Shown: positions 8,260-17,990, counted from the stretch's first letter. The stretch is 64,000 nucleotides of DNA from Neobacillus ginsengisoli (GCF_030813055.1 NZ_JAUSTW010000008.1:186001-250000); one strand, 5' to 3'. The notes: a model not told the origin generated them from the sequence alone. Numbers and translations: made by a program.

Positions 8260-9189
8260 ATGCTAGTGTATGATCATACTTCAAAACAAACCACTACGGA
8301 GAAAATTAGAAAACCGACTGAGCACGAGGTTGTGTGGATTCGTCTTCGAGATCCAGAGCCAAGTGAGGTTAAGCATGTTCTTTCCGATTTACTTAAATGT
8401 CATCCACTAGTCGTTGAAGATGGCATCAAGTTGAATCAACGTCCCAAAATGGATCGGTATCGGGATCATATCTTTATATCCTTTTTTGCAATCGACCAGC
8501 AGCACGAGCCAATCGAGATTGCGTTGGTAGTTGGAGCGAATTATGTTGTATCTATATATAAACATGATATACCGGTATTGGATGACTTGTATGAGCAATT
8601 TAAAAGTATTGAGGGGAAAATGGAGTTTCCCGCTCAAATCTTATACCATATCATGGACCAATGTGTGGACGAATATATGAATGTTGTTGATCATTTAGAA
8701 GATAAGATTGAAGAATGGGAGGAAGCCATCCATAATAATCCATATTCATCTATTGCCCAAGATGTTTTTCGACTTAAGAGGACGACTCATGCGCTAAGGA
8801 AGATATTTATCGAGGAAAGAACGGTATTAGGCGATATTAGCCATCAACACTTTCCCTATACAATTCCAGAAGCGGATGTATATTTCGTAGATGTGTTTGA
8901 CCATATCTCGAGAGTAGTTGACTCGATTGATATGTTTCGTGATTCACTGACTGGTCTGCTTGATATGCAAATTTCCATGAAAGGCGATCGAATGAATGAA
9001 ATTATGAAGACTTTGACGATATGGAGCACAATTTTTCTGCCATTGTCTTTTGTGGTCGGCCTTTATGGGATGAATTTGAAAGGAATTCCCGAATATAATT
9101 GGAATTTTGGCTATGTCTATGTATGGGGAATAATGATCGTTTTAATCTTGATTATGGTGGTTTACTTTAAGAAGAAAAAGTGGTTATAA
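8260..9189 (+). CDS. corA: CorA-family divalent cation (Mg2+/Co2+) transporter
   Basis: 309 residues with the CorA architecture: a soluble alpha/beta N-terminal domain, a long acidic helix (about 120-240), and two C-terminal transmembrane helices. The signature YGMN follows the first helix at about residues 268-271 ('VGLYGMNLKGIPE'). A basic KKKKW tail ends the protein. CorA forms homopentameric channels for magnesium uptake in the cytoplasmic membrane. ATG at 8260 has GAGAGGAG about 8 bases upstream. It is monocistronic. Confidence 0.92.
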   Translation: MLVYDHTSKQTTTEKIRKPTEHEVVWIRLRDPEPSEVKHVLSDLLKCHPLVVEDGIKLNQRPKMDRYRDHIFISFFAIDQQHEPIEIALVVGANYVVSIYKHDIPVLDDLYEQFKSIEGKMEFPAQILYHIMDQCVDEYMNVVDHLEDKIEEWEEAIHNNPYSSIAQDVFRLKRTTHALRKIFIEERTVLGDISHQHFPYTIPEADVYFVDVFDHISRVVDSIDMFRDSLTGLLDMQISMKGDRMNEIMKTLTIWSTIFLPLSFVVGLYGMNLKGIPEYNWNFGYVYVWGIMIVLILIMVVYFKKKKWL

Positions 9190-9556
9190 ATCAATTATAT
9201 AAAATCGCATTTCCGAAAAATTTTATTAAAGTAAATACAAGAGAAAATCAACTGACGGTCTTTCCAAGCCCAACGGGATATACTAACAATGAAGCAACCG
9301 TATGTCAGTTACTACTCAAAAGGTGCATAGTCCAAATGGCTTTGATGTAACAAGATTACACTAAGTACTTGAATTAGAGACTCCTGTGGGTACGATTCAC
9401 CTTGCAAGGCTGAAGCACCTGTTATATCAGGCAATGGAGCCTATCAGCCCCCTTATCCTTGTTTTACCATATAATAGAAAATGTACTATACAGAAAAGCG
9501 AGGTGTCCCCCTTCCAAAATAGCAAAACAACCAAATTAATTATTCACAAAAATATG
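9190..9556. other. Intergenic region with non-functional coding scraps
   Basis: Short open stretches occur (for example 9242-9335 and about 9400-9470, the latter reading APVISGNGAYQPPYPCFT in one frame) but none has a start, a ribosome binding site and adequate length. They may be decayed remains of a small gene. The 79-codon rightward frame at 9386-9625 runs through a terminator and is not taken as a gene. Confidence 0.3.
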
Positions 9557-9587
9557 AAAGGGGATGTTTATTCATCTCCTTTTTTTG
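9557..9587 (+). terminator. Rho-independent terminator
   Basis: Arms AAAGGGGATG and CATCTCCTTT (with a G:U) enclose TTTATT and are followed by a run of seven T from 9581. It would end rightward transcription from corA or from the decayed region behind it. Confidence 0.7.
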
Positions 9588-9814
9588 TTCTCTGGCTCCA
9601 GATAGGTTTTACCGTTCATAATTAAAACATTTTTATCAATACTTTTTAATAAGCTAAACAATAGGACTACAATTCCATTAATATTTGTAAAGAAATATCA
9701 ATTACAATTTAAAAAATATTTAACCTATTTCCTTCGATATGCATAGTATGCAAAACCTGATGTGGAAAGAAAGTATCATGAGGGTTTGTTAATTATGTAT
9801 GGAGGTCGTTCCAG

Positions 9815-10429
9815 ATGATGATGATTTTGTCAGCTTTATTGTTTAGTATATCCTCTTGCCTAGATAATGTAGTTGTAGGAATGGCTTATGGAATTAAGAA
9901 AATTAAGATAGGAATAATTGCCAATCTAATTATTGCAGTTGTAACAACAACAGGAACATTTTTATCAATGTCACTTGGTATGTATATATCAAAATTCTTA
10001 CCTCAATCAGTATCAAATATTTTAGGTGCTGGAATTATTGTGATTTTGGGAATATATTTTGTAATACAAAGTATAATAAAATTTACCCATAATACCAATT
10101 CAAAAGAACTTGCATTAAATGACCTTTCAGAAATGTTCGTGTATGCAGAAAACTCAGATTTTGATAAATCAGGTGATATTGATATTAAAGAAGCATTTAT
10201 ATTGGCATTTGGATTAACATTTAACAATGTAGGTGCTGGGATAGCTGCAAGTATAACAGGGGTAAATATTTATTTAACAGTCATCTCTACATTTATCATA
10301 AGTATTCTGACAATTATCTTCGGAGAATCAATTGGCAAAAATGTATTAGGGAAGTTTTTAGGTAAATATGCTCCATTAATTGCAGGTATTTTGTTAATTA
10401 TACTTGGTTTTATTGAAATGTTTAATTAA
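9815..10429 (+). CDS. ytaF: Sporulation membrane protein YtaF (MntP-like)
   Basis: 204 residues with six predicted membrane helices in two pseudo-symmetric halves (SSCLDNVVVGMAYGIKKIKIG and LTFNNVGAGIAASITG), as in YtaF and the MntP manganese-exporter superfamily. The cytoplasmic loop contains DFDKSGDIDIKE (about residues 114-125), a complete 12-residue EF-hand-type calcium-binding loop with D1, D3, S5, G6, I8, D9 and E12. ATG at 9815 follows GGAGG with 8-base spacing. YtaF is known as a sporulation gene product without a settled transport substrate. Confidence 0.75.
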   Translation: MMMILSALLFSISSCLDNVVVGMAYGIKKIKIGIIANLIIAVVTTTGTFLSMSLGMYISKFLPQSVSNILGAGIIVILGIYFVIQSIIKFTHNTNSKELALNDLSEMFVYAENSDFDKSGDIDIKEAFILAFGLTFNNVGAGIAASITGVNIYLTVISTFIISILTIIFGESIGKNVLGKFLGKYAPLIAGILLIILGFIEMFN

Positions 10430-10447
10430 TCGTTTTTTTAGTAAAAT

Positions 10448-10468
10448 AGACCGTTTTTTTTACGGTCT
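10448..10468. terminator. Hairpin after ytaF
   Basis: AGACCG (10448-10453) and CGGTCT (10463-10468) enclose a T-rich loop. There is no T-tract afterwards, so termination is uncertain. Confidence 0.35.
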
Positions 10469-10564
10469 CATTACATAACTATGTTGTATTAAAAGGACTA
10501 TTAAATTCTAAAAACTTTTCTTATTCCATTATGATTAGTTTGTACTTACTTAAACTCTTCTGCT

Positions 10565-10625
10565 TCGATAGTTTAACAAGGAAAAGGCGGTGCCTTATTA
10601 AAGTATCGCCCCCGTTAATATAAGT
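10565..10625. repeat. Degenerate dispersed repeat (CCCGTTA family), copy 1
   Basis: Contains AACAAGG, a GGCGGTGCC dyad, and CGCCCCCGTTA at about 10607-10617. Related motifs recur at 18391-18410, 18935-19000, 19019-19090, 19930-19990, 23225-23315 and 30311-30340. Similarity between copies is limited to the core and its layout. Confidence 0.35.
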
Positions 10626-10689
10626 GAAATAGTCACGAATCTATTAGTATCCTAATTGTCCTGCAGGAATATTTAACTTGTAATAGATT

Positions 10690-10824
10690 CATTATTCACA
10701 GCCGCCCAATTAGCACTAGATTAACTTTGGGCAATGTTATCCTTGAAAATGCTGGATCGGGTATTCTTGTTGGAACAGGACAAATTCTATCCCCATACAC
10801 TTTTGTTAGAGTATATCATGTTTA
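10690..10824 (+). pseudogene. Short decayed coding remnant upstream of the peptidase gene
   Basis: Two frames (DSLFTAAQLALD, then after a frame change LGNVILENAGSGILVGTGQI onward to TFVRVYHV and a stop near 10824) read like a single former protein broken by a frameshift. No start or ribosome binding site is left. The family is not recognised. This is a weak call. Confidence 0.25.
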
Positions 10825-10848
10825 ACATCATGAAAGGATGGGGAAGGT

Positions 10849-11676
10849 ATGCCAGAGTTACCTACGATTAGGCTAGGTTCTACAGGCGAATATGTAAGAT
10901 TACTGCAAATGAATCTAAATGGATTAGCTCTTAATTATAACAATTTTGCAATCAACGGTACGTATGATGCAAAGACAATGGCAGTGGTTAAAGAATTTCA
11001 GGACCGGTTTGAAATGGAAAGTAACGGCATTGTAGAGGCGCATACATGGAGTATATTAATAGAACAGGTCAAGCATGTCCAAAAGCAGTTAAATATACAT
11101 GGATATCATGTTGGTTACCCCGATGGATGGTATAGGGCATCGACAACAAGCGCCGTTGAAAGATTCCAGCAAAATCATGGTTTGCAACCGTTAGGAATTG
11201 TCGACCCAAGAACACGAAGGAAATTATTTAATCCTCATCCACAGGATACTATTGAAAAGCGTCCAAGTTCAAATGACTTAAATTCACTCCATCCACACGT
11301 TGCAATGCTTGCAAAAAGATTTCTGGAATTGACAAGAACGCATAATATAGATGTTCGGATCACAACAGCATTTAGAAGTTGGGATGAATCAGACAGATTA
11401 TTTGCCCAAGGAAGAACAACCCCGGGACCGATTGTTTCAAATGCCAGGGGAGGTGACTCTTATCACAACTGGGGATTAGCCTTTGATGCCGCACTTATTG
11501 AAAATGGTCAAATATCAAATGATATTCGGAAATATTTTACTATGGGACATTTAGGAGAGCAACTAGGTCTTAAATGGGGAGGAACATTTAAGAGTATAGT
11601 TGATTATCCGCATTTTCAATATACATTTGGATTAAATACATGGGATCTTCTGAATGGTGTTATACCGCCTAAATGA
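10849..11676 (+). CDS. Peptidoglycan-binding M15 peptidase (VanY/CwlK-like)
   Basis: A 275-residue protein with two PG_binding_1 repeats (about residues 7-70 and 73-128; 'LRLGSTGEYVRLLQ' and 'VKHVQKQLNIHGY') followed by a D-Ala-D-Ala or L-Ala-D-Glu peptidase domain of family M15. The zinc/catalytic set is visible: SYHNWGLAFD (His and Asp ligands, about residues 205-214) and the later DYPHFQY (His ligand). There is no clear N-terminal signal peptide, so it may be released by sporulating or lysing cells, or exported unconventionally. It is monocistronic, with a terminator at 11708-11735. Confidence 0.82.
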   Translation: MPELPTIRLGSTGEYVRLLQMNLNGLALNYNNFAINGTYDAKTMAVVKEFQDRFEMESNGIVEAHTWSILIEQVKHVQKQLNIHGYHVGYPDGWYRASTTSAVERFQQNHGLQPLGIVDPRTRRKLFNPHPQDTIEKRPSSNDLNSLHPHVAMLAKRFLELTRTHNIDVRITTAFRSWDESDRLFAQGRTTPGPIVSNARGGDSYHNWGLAFDAALIENGQISNDIRKYFTMGHLGEQLGLKWGGTFKSIVDYPHFQYTFGLNTWDLLNGVIPPK

Positions 11677-11707
11677 GTTTCATTATCCTTTGAAAAAGTT
11701 AACTACG

Positions 11708-11735
11708 AGACATTCTTAACAGGAATGTCTTTTTG
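11708..11735 (+). terminator. Rho-independent terminator after M15 peptidase gene
   Basis: Arms AGACATTC (11708-11715) and GAATGTCT (11723-11730) with TTTT following. Confidence 0.75.
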
Positions 11736-11887
11736 GACTGTCATACCAATTTCATTGAGCTAAACTGCCGGTTAGCCATCCATATACAAATTCACCCATA
11801 TTTATCCAATGGTTTGATTTCATTTAAAATCTTTCATAAAACGGTCGTTTTTTAGACTTAATTTTGCAAACTCCAACTTTTTACTAA

Positions 11888-11915
11888 CAAAAAAAGACTA
11901 TCCTTTTTGGATAAT
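11888..11915 (-). terminator. Terminator of the murT-gatD operon
   Basis: On the leftward strand ATTATCC and GGATAGT enclose AAAAA and are followed by a C and seven T. It lies about 155 bases past the gatD stop. Nothing else is evident in 11736-12070. Confidence 0.65.
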
Positions 11916-12070
11916 CCCTATTACTAACTTAACCCAGGTTCTATGACCGTATTTTTTACGCTCTTTAATTAATTTCAGCTTTCATTTAAAGTACCTGGTA
12001 TTAAATATTAATTCATTCTTTGATTATTTTGGTTAGGAAAGCAGCTATTTTTAATTCAAGGTGTGAAATT

Positions 12071-12811
12071 TTAAGCTTCATTTTTATATTTTGTTCGTTT
12101 ACTGTGTCTAAATCTCTCCCAAACTGCTTGGTTCGCTTCGATTTCCATAGCATCTTCGAGCGGATCCAGTTTTCTTCCTGTTTTTCGTTCACAAGCCTTT
12201 TCAATCAGATAATCAGCGATTCTCGGGTTTTTGGGGAGAATGGGGCCATGAAGATAGGTTCCAATAAGGTTATTGTAATGAAGTCCTTCTTCACCACTAT
12301 CACCGTTGTTCCCGTAACCGTTAATCACTTTTCCAATGGTAGAAAAGTTATGATAGGTTTTTCCACCGTGATTTTCAAAGCCAACCACATTCCCAAATTG
12401 CTCGGATTCCACTAAAAGATTCGTCATGAGTCTGTCATCACCCGCTTTGGTGTAAAACGGAAGGATACCCATTCCTATTAATTTTTCTCCGTTTTTCATT
12501 TCATAATAATCCCCTAAAAATTGGTATCCTCCGCAGATAGTTAGGGCGGATACCCCGTCTTCTACCCATGCTTTGATTTCCTTCACGAGGGGGGTAAGTC
12601 TTTCTGTTGCGATGGATTGTTCCCGATCGCTCCCCCCACCGATCATGAATAGATCACAACCAGATTTACTCGCATCATCAGGGTTTTTGATTTCTTCGAT
12701 TCGAAGAGAGATTCCCCTCCATTCGCACCGTTTTTTTAGGCATATGATATTTCCCCTGTCCCCATACAGATTTAGGGTGTCTGGACAAAAATGGTATAGT
12801 AAAAGTTCCAA
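12071..12811 (-). CDS. gatD: Lipid II isoglutaminyl synthase, glutaminase subunit GatD
   Basis: 246 residues of a class-I glutamine amidotransferase. The nucleophile Cys lies in CGGYQFLG (about residues 93-100), and the partner His in IGTYLHGPIL near residue 191. With MurT it amidates the D-Glu alpha-carboxyl of lipid II, supplying ammonia from glutamine, in the cytoplasm. The start is TTG at 12811 with AAAGGAG upstream. The start lies inside the 3' end of murT, overlapping by 134 bases in another frame, so translation is probably coupled. Confidence 0.9.
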   Translation of the reverse strand: MELLLYHFCPDTLNLYGDRGNIICLKKRCEWRGISLRIEEIKNPDDASKSGCDLFMIGGGSDREQSIATERLTPLVKEIKAWVEDGVSALTICGGYQFLGDYYEMKNGEKLIGMGILPFYTKAGDDRLMTNLLVESEQFGNVVGFENHGGKTYHNFSTIGKVINGYGNNGDSGEEGLHYNNLIGTYLHGPILPKNPRIADYLIEKACERKTGRKLDPLEDAMEIEANQAVWERFRHSKRTKYKNEA

Positions 12812-14153
12812 GGTACTTATCTCCTTTTTTCTGCTCTTCTGCTTCCTTTAATAGGATGGTTACCATTGGAGAAAGACAAGTGTAAGTAGCCATAATATAA
12901 GCAGGATACCCCTTCTTTTTGGCATATAGGACTGCTTCTTTCATTTCCGGTAAAATGATGATTTTTTCTTCTGGAATGCCTGCATATTTCATCCTGAGTG
13001 CTGCATCATGTGCCCTTTTTCCACTTGCAATAAACGTCTCCACCTCTTCACGGTTCGCTATTTCCATGTCGATATCCCATATCCATGAGATGTCTTCCCC
13101 ATCAGCAAGGTAGTCATTTAAGCAAAAAATCAGTTGTTTCTTTTCATTAGTTTGTAAATACTCAGATAGTGTAACATTTCCTCCTGCAGGGTTTTTCACT
13201 AGGTTAAGCTTCCAAGTATCCTCACCAATGAGAAAATCTTGCATTCTTCCGTTTATTTTATGATATAACATCAGACCCTCGCGGATCTCCTTTGTGTTCA
13301 AACCCATTTCTTGACAAGCACAAATGGCAAGAATTGCATTATATGCATTGTACATTCCTTTTAAGGTCGTCGGGTAGTCCGCTCCATCCACGGTAAGTCG
13401 AATCCCTTTTTTCCCCTGATAAACCTTTTCGACAGAAAGGGTTGTTTGAGGACGTGTAAAGCCGCAGGTACATTGATAATGTCCTAGCTGACCGAAATGA
13501 ACGGCGGTGTATTTGAATTCTTTCTGACAGATTGGGCAATATTTCGATTCACCCATCGTATATGATTGAAACCGGCCTGCATTTTTATCAAGGCCGACAT
13601 AAATGTTTTTAGTTTGAAGGTTTGAAAACCTATTAACAAACGGATCATCAGCATTTAATATTAATTTAACATCAACTGATTTCAGACTGTCCTTCATTTT
13701 TTCTATAAGTAAGTCAAGTTCACCGTATCTGTCCAGTTGATCCCGAAAGAAATTTGTTACGATTAGGTAGTCAGGTTGACACTCCAATATTGCTTTTGGA
13801 AGGCTTGCTTCATCCACTTCGATTACTGCTACATCATTCATCATGAACCCAATAAAAGGAGCATTGCGAACAATAGTTGCTGAGATTCCGGTAACCATGT
13901 TAGAACCTTCGCTATTGGCTAACACCGTTTTGCCTGAAGTTTCTAGTAAATGAGCAATCAAATTCGCAGTAGTAGTTTTTCCATTAGTTCCTGTTATATA
14001 GATGATTTCTTTTGCATTACTTCTTAAGTGACGTAAAAATTGAACATCTATTTTTCTTGCCACAATTCCAGATATAGTGCTTCCTCCATTACCTATCATG
14101 CGACTCGCTGTTCCTGCTGTCTTCCCTGCCCAGATAGCTAATTGTGTTTTCAT
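12678..14153 (-). CDS. murT: Lipid II isoglutaminyl synthase, MurT subunit
   Basis: A Mur-ligase-fold ATPase that activates the D-Glu carboxyl of lipid II for amidation by GatD ammonia. ATG at 14153 follows GGGGAGAATAGAT; the GTG at 14168 lies in that site and is not used. Visible motifs are the P-loop GTNGKTTTAN (about 55-64), DEASLPKA, NADDP, and the MurT-specific zinc ribbon CPICQ...CTCG (about 210-230). At 491 residues it is about 50 longer than the roughly 440 of known MurT. The extra C-terminal tail, after KEAEEQKK, is read through the gatD start in a different frame, suggesting a lost stop or a frameshift. Confidence 0.88.
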   Translation of the reverse strand: MKTQLAIWAGKTAGTASRMIGNGGSTISGIVARKIDVQFLRHLRSNAKEIIYITGTNGKTTTANLIAHLLETSGKTVLANSEGSNMVTGISATIVRNAPFIGFMMNDVAVIEVDEASLPKAILECQPDYLIVTNFFRDQLDRYGELDLLIEKMKDSLKSVDVKLILNADDPFVNRFSNLQTKNIYVGLDKNAGRFQSYTMGESKYCPICQKEFKYTAVHFGQLGHYQCTCGFTRPQTTLSVEKVYQGKKGIRLTVDGADYPTTLKGMYNAYNAILAICACQEMGLNTKEIREGLMLYHKINGRMQDFLIGEDTWKLNLVKNPAGGNVTLSEYLQTNEKKQLIFCLNDYLADGEDISWIWDIDMEIANREEVETFIASGKRAHDAALRMKYAGIPEEKIIILPEMKEAVLYAKKKGYPAYIMATYTCLSPMVTILLKEAEEQKKGDKYLGTFTIPFLSRHPKSVWGQGKYHMPKKTVRMEGNLSSNRRNQKP

Positions 14154-14473
14154 ATCTATTCTCCCCACTGGTTGTACAACTTAATGACGAAACTAGCCAT
14201 AAATTTTCAAATGTAAGTATAGTGTTCTTGAGACTAACAGCTAAAAAACTTTCTAATCAAAATCTCACATATGCCTTACCCTAATTATTATAATCCAATC
14301 CATATAGTTGCGGATGAACATTATTTAATTTTAATAAAAATTTTATTTTTTATTAATAATACTGTGCTATTATTTTAAAATTGAATTTAGAAGGGAAGGA
14401 TATCTTGAATTTATAAATAAAGTATAAATGTTCATTATAGATGCTAAAAACGGGAATTTCGAAAAAAATAGGA

Positions 14474-14500
14474 CAAAAAAAGAGACTTGCTATTCGCAAG
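14474..14500 (-). terminator. Hairpin with T-run, leftward
   Basis: On the leftward strand CTTGC and GCAAG enclose a 5-base loop and are followed shortly by seven T. It is a second terminator behind the one at 14553-14590. The segment 14154-14473 is AT-rich with no gene seen. Confidence 0.5.
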
Positions 14501-14552
14501 CCCTTAGTTCTCTACATAGATGTTACATTTGCTTTCTTAGCATGCAGCCTTC

Positions 14553-14590
14553 AAGAAAAATAGGGACAACTTATGAAAACTGTCCCTATT
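14553..14590 (-). terminator. Terminator of the amino-acid permease gene
   Basis: Perfect 10-base arms AATAGGGACA (14559-14568) and TGTCCCTATT (14581-14590). Read leftward it is followed by TTTTTC. Confidence 0.75.
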
Positions 14591-14652
14591 AATTGTTTCT
14601 TATATTAATAGCTTCCTTATACACTTCCGTTTCTCCTACACAGATCAGGAGT

Positions 14653-16050
14653 TTAGAGCGCTTTCCTCTCTGTTAGATCCTCTTCTTGAAGATCCGCAGG
14701 TACACGCTTGTTTATTCCGAAAGCATAATAGCTGATTGCCACAATAGCCAGGAACACAATACCCGCAATCAGTGATACACGAGTGTCGTCATTGAACCAC
14801 ATACCGATAAGCACCGCTACCAGATAGCCAATTGTCAGATAGTTAGTGACTGGCGCAAAAGGCATTTTGAATGGATGGTTGGCCATTTTTGCAGCATTGA
14901 CTTTCCTGAACTTGATTTGGCTGATCAGGATGACAAACCAAGGAACCATCCCAGGAAGAACACTTGCAGCATAGACGTACACAAACAGTTTTTGTGGTGC
15001 AATATAACTTAAAACAACACCAACGCCAAGGCCGATCAGTACGCCAATTGTACCGAATAAAGGCACCCCGTTACTTGAAATCTTCGCAAACGCTTTGGGA
15101 GCTTGTCCATTGACTCCAAGAGTATAAAGCATGCGCCCTGCGCTGTAGATACCGCTGTTGCAGCCAGACATCGCAGCAGTGATAACAACAAAGTTAATGA
15201 TTCCGGCCGCAGCTGTAATACCAATTTTTGCAAAAGTTGCTACGAACGGGCTTCCGATAGAAGTCAATTTATCCCAAGGATAAACTGTGACAATAACAAA
15301 AATTGCGCCAATATAGAAAATGAGGATACGCCAAATTGTACTTTGAATCGCGTTCGTTATTGTTTTCTGAGGATCTTTCGCTTCACCAGCTGTAATACCA
15401 ATAAGCTCTACACCTTGATAAGCACCAACAACTAGTGATAGGGCAAAGAGGAATCCTTTAACTCCGCCAGTAAAGAAGCCGCCATTTTTCCAGAGGTTTG
15501 ATAGGCCGATTGCATGTCCTCCGTTGCCAATGCCGAAGAAAATCAGGCCGAAACCTGCAACAATCATCAATACAATCGTAACTACTTTAATCAAAGCAAA
15601 CCAAAATTCGAATTCACCAAATGATTTAACAGAAATAAAGTTTGCTGTCCCAAGGATAACCATTGCGATAAGGCCTGGAATCCACGAAGGAAGATCTGGA
15701 TACCAATACTGCATATATGTGCCGATCGCGATAACTTCCGCCATGCCGACAACTACCCATTGGAACCAGTTGCTCCAGGCTGTCATATATCCCGCCATTG
15801 GATGGATATACTTATAGCCAAATGTTGCGAATGAACCTGTACTTGGTTCCAAATAGAGCATTTCGCCCATGGCACGCATAATTAAATATAGAAAAATCCC
15901 TGTAATTGCATAAGCGAGCATTACCGATGGACCCGTCCAGCCTATTGTGCTGGAAGATCCCATAAATAGACCTACACCAATCGTTCCGCCCAAAGCAATC
16001 ATCTGAATATGGCGTGTACCTAAGCCCCTATTCAATTTCTTGTTTGTCAT
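14653..16050 (-). CDS. Amino-acid permease, APC superfamily (AapA/CycA-like)
   Basis: A 465-residue, 12-helix transporter. The ATG at 16050 follows GAGGAGG at a 7-base spacing; the longer frame upstream merely translates that site. The N-terminal '[27 protein letters not shown]' region is the amino-acid:proton symporter signature. '[20 protein letters not shown]' and '[15 protein letters not shown]' are also conserved. Closest in character to the D-Ser/D-Ala/Gly permeases AapA and CycA, though the substrate cannot be fixed from sequence. It lies alone between two terminators and mqo. A related but distinct permease fragment is at the right edge of the window. Confidence 0.82.
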   Translation of the reverse strand: MTNKKLNRGLGTRHIQMIALGGTIGVGLFMGSSSTIGWTGPSVMLAYAITGIFLYLIMRAMGEMLYLEPSTGSFATFGYKYIHPMAGYMTAWSNWFQWVVVGMAEVIAIGTYMQYWYPDLPSWIPGLIAMVILGTANFISVKSFGEFEFWFALIKVVTIVLMIVAGFGLIFFGIGNGGHAIGLSNLWKNGGFFTGGVKGFLFALSLVVGAYQGVELIGITAGEAKDPQKTITNAIQSTIWRILIFYIGAIFVIVTVYPWDKLTSIGSPFVATFAKIGITAAAGIINFVVITAAMSGCNSGIYSAGRMLYTLGVNGQAPKAFAKISSNGVPLFGTIGVLIGLGVGVVLSYIAPQKLFVYVYAASVLPGMVPWFVILISQIKFRKVNAAKMANHPFKMPFAPVTNYLTIGYLVAVLIGMWFNDDTRVSLIAGIVFLAIVAISYYAFGINKRVPADLQEEDLTERKAL

Positions 16051-16235
16051 TTCATTTCCTCCTCTACACTGCTTATTGTCAAATTTCAAGCAAATTACAT
16101 ATACATCCTTTGTACATATTTATGTTAGTGGAGGACTACCTGCAATAACATAATTCCGTGTCAACAGGACATTACAGATGTAAAATTCCAAAAGTAACTT
16201 TTTCATTCAATACCTTGGTTTCTACATCTAAAGAA

Positions 16236-17735
16236 TTAACTAAAGACCAACTCTTTTTCGCTTAGACCAAGTGTCTGGGCTGTTGAAGAATGAATTTCGT
16301 GCAGAAGCTTTGGGTTTTCCATTAGTGACACGCCATAAGAAGGAATCATTTCTTTGATTTTCGACTCCCACTCTTTCATATGTTGCGGGAAGCATTTTTT
16401 GAATACCTCAAGCATTACGTGAACGGCAGTAGAAGCACCTGGAGAAGCGCCTAGTAATGCTGCGATCGAGCCATCAGCGGCTGTAATCACTTCTGTACCA
16501 AATTGAAGCGTTCCTTTGCCGCCAGCTTCAGTATCTTTGATAACTTGCACACGTTGGCCTGCTACTACTAAATCCCAATCCTCGCTTTTAGCGTTCGGGA
16601 TAAACTCGCGTAACTCTTCCATACGCTGTTCTTTCGATAACATAACTTGCTGAATCAGGTATTTTGTCAATGACATCTCTTTTGCGCCTGCCGCCAACAT
16701 AGTTAAGACATTATTCGGTTTTACGGAAGTTACTAAATCGAACATTGAACCAGTTTTTAAGAACTTTGGTGAGAAGCCGGCAAATGGTCCAAATAGCAAC
16801 GATTTTTTATTGTCGATAAATCTTGTGTCAAGATGCGGAACAGACATTGGCGGAGCTCCAACCTTAGCTTTGCCGTATACTTTTGCATGATGCTGCGCTA
16901 CAACATCCGGATTATTACACACCATAAATATTCCACTTACCGGGAATCCTCCAATATGTTTTCCTTCAGGAATACCGGATTTTTGCAGTAAATGTAGGCT
17001 TCCTCCCCCGCCGCCGATAAAGACGAATTTTGCAGTATGGCGTTCGACGTTACCGCTGTCGTTTCGTACTTTCAATTCCCACGAACCGTCGCTAGTACGT
17101 TTAATATCATCAACCTTATGTTTGAAATTTATATCGACGTTTTTACTCCTTAAGTGGTCAAACAACATGTGCGTTAAAGCGCCAAAGTTGACATCCGTTC
17201 CAGAGTCGATTTTTGTTGCCGCTATCGGTTCATTCGATGTACGGTCTTTCATAATAAGCGGAATCCATTCCATCAGTTTTCCCGGGTCATCGGAAAATTC
17301 CATCCCTTGAAACAGAGGATTGTTTGAAAGCGCTTCAAAACGTTTTTTTAAAAACTTTACATTTTTTTCCCCTTGTACTAAACTCATATGAGGCAATGGC
17401 ATGATAAAGTCCTGCGGATTACGTATCAGATTTCTGTTTACAAGATAAGACCAAAACTGCCTTGAAACCTGAAACTGTTCATTAATTTTTATAGCTTTAC
17501 TAATATCTATGGATCCGTCCGGTTTTTCGACGGTGTAGTTAAGCTCGCACAGGGCCGCATGCCCCGTTCCCGCATTATTCCATTCGTTAGAGCTTTCCTC
17601 TCCTACGTTTGCGAGCTTCTCAAACACTGTAATTTTCCAGTTCGGTTCTAATTCTTTCAGCAGTGACCCCAAAGTCGCACTCATGATTCCGGCACCAATT
17701 AAGATAACGTCTGTTCTAGTTTGTATGTTACTCAT
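16236..17735 (-). CDS. mqo: Malate:quinone oxidoreductase
   Basis: A 499-residue FAD-dependent, membrane-associated enzyme that oxidises (S)-malate to oxaloacetate and passes electrons to quinone. The start at ATG 17735 gives [20 protein letters not shown] with the FAD-binding [10 protein letters not shown] near the N-terminus. The ATG at 17744 (MGKMSN) is an alternative. Conserved blocks include [38 protein letters not shown] and [11 protein letters not shown]. It is transcribed alone. The promoter region carries three 32-bp-phased palindromes (17852-17932), implying a dedicated regulator. Confidence 0.95.
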   Translation of the reverse strand: MSNIQTRTDVILIGAGIMSATLGSLLKELEPNWKITVFEKLANVGEESSNEWNNAGTGHAALCELNYTVEKPDGSIDISKAIKINEQFQVSRQFWSYLVNRNLIRNPQDFIMPLPHMSLVQGEKNVKFLKKRFEALSNNPLFQGMEFSDDPGKLMEWIPLIMKDRTSNEPIAATKIDSGTDVNFGALTHMLFDHLRSKNVDINFKHKVDDIKRTSDGSWELKVRNDSGNVERHTAKFVFIGGGGGSLHLLQKSGIPEGKHIGGFPVSGIFMVCNNPDVVAQHHAKVYGKAKVGAPPMSVPHLDTRFIDNKKSLLFGPFAGFSPKFLKTGSMFDLVTSVKPNNVLTMLAAGAKEMSLTKYLIQQVMLSKEQRMEELREFIPNAKSEDWDLVVAGQRVQVIKDTEAGGKGTLQFGTEVITAADGSIAALLGASPGASTAVHVMLEVFKKCFPQHMKEWESKIKEMIPSYGVSLMENPKLLHEIHSSTAQTLGLSEKELVFS

Positions 17736-17838
17736 TTTTCCCATCCTTATCCCTAGTTTGCAGCAAGGATGTAGGCGCTCCTGCTTAGGCATTACAGCAA
17801 GCCAGGGCGCGACCTAATCACACACCTTTTCTGCATCA

Positions 17839-17844
17839 ATTATA
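17839..17844 (-). promoter_or_regulatory. Likely -10 element of mqo
   Basis: TATAAT on the leftward strand. The matching -35 region (17 bases upstream) is weak and overlaps the first palindrome, which is compatible with a promoter needing an activator. Confidence 0.45.
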
Positions 17845-17851
17845 TCCAAAT

Positions 17852-17932
17852 AACAGTATGTCACTATTTGATTGTAATCTAATAATAGTATATCACTATT
17901 CAATAATAACTTAATAATAGTATATCACTATT
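17852..17932. promoter_or_regulatory. Three tandem palindromes at exact 32-bp period upstream of mqo
   Basis: Cores of the form AATAGT-ATATC-ACTATT occur at 17884-17900 and 17916-17932. A variant, AACAGT-ATGTC-ACTATT, lies at 17852-17868. The spacing is 32 bp each time, close to three helical turns, placing all three on the same DNA face. The copies share flanking bases, so they are both direct and inverted repeats. They look like operators for a dimeric regulator of mqo. No known operator consensus is recognised. Confidence 0.6.
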
Positions 17933-17990
17933 ATTTGTAGATTAAAATATTTATTTACTATTATTATGATAGTTATAAGCTATTATAAAG

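Noticed and set aside
9386..9625. 79-codon rightward frame after corA
   Set aside because: No Shine-Dalgarno, and it runs through a clear terminator hairpin at 9557-9587.
12678..12811. Fusion of MurT and GatD
   Set aside because: The frames differ across the overlap and gatD has its own Shine-Dalgarno and start, so these are two proteins.
17317..17330. cre-like TGAAAGCGCTTCAA inside mqo
   Set aside because: About 400 bases into the coding region and lacking the conserved C near the end; a palindromic codon coincidence is more likely.
17852..17932. CRISPR array or plasmid iterons
   Set aside because: Only three copies, period 32 bp with spacers of about 11 bp, each an internal palindrome, and located in the mqo promoter; operators fit better.
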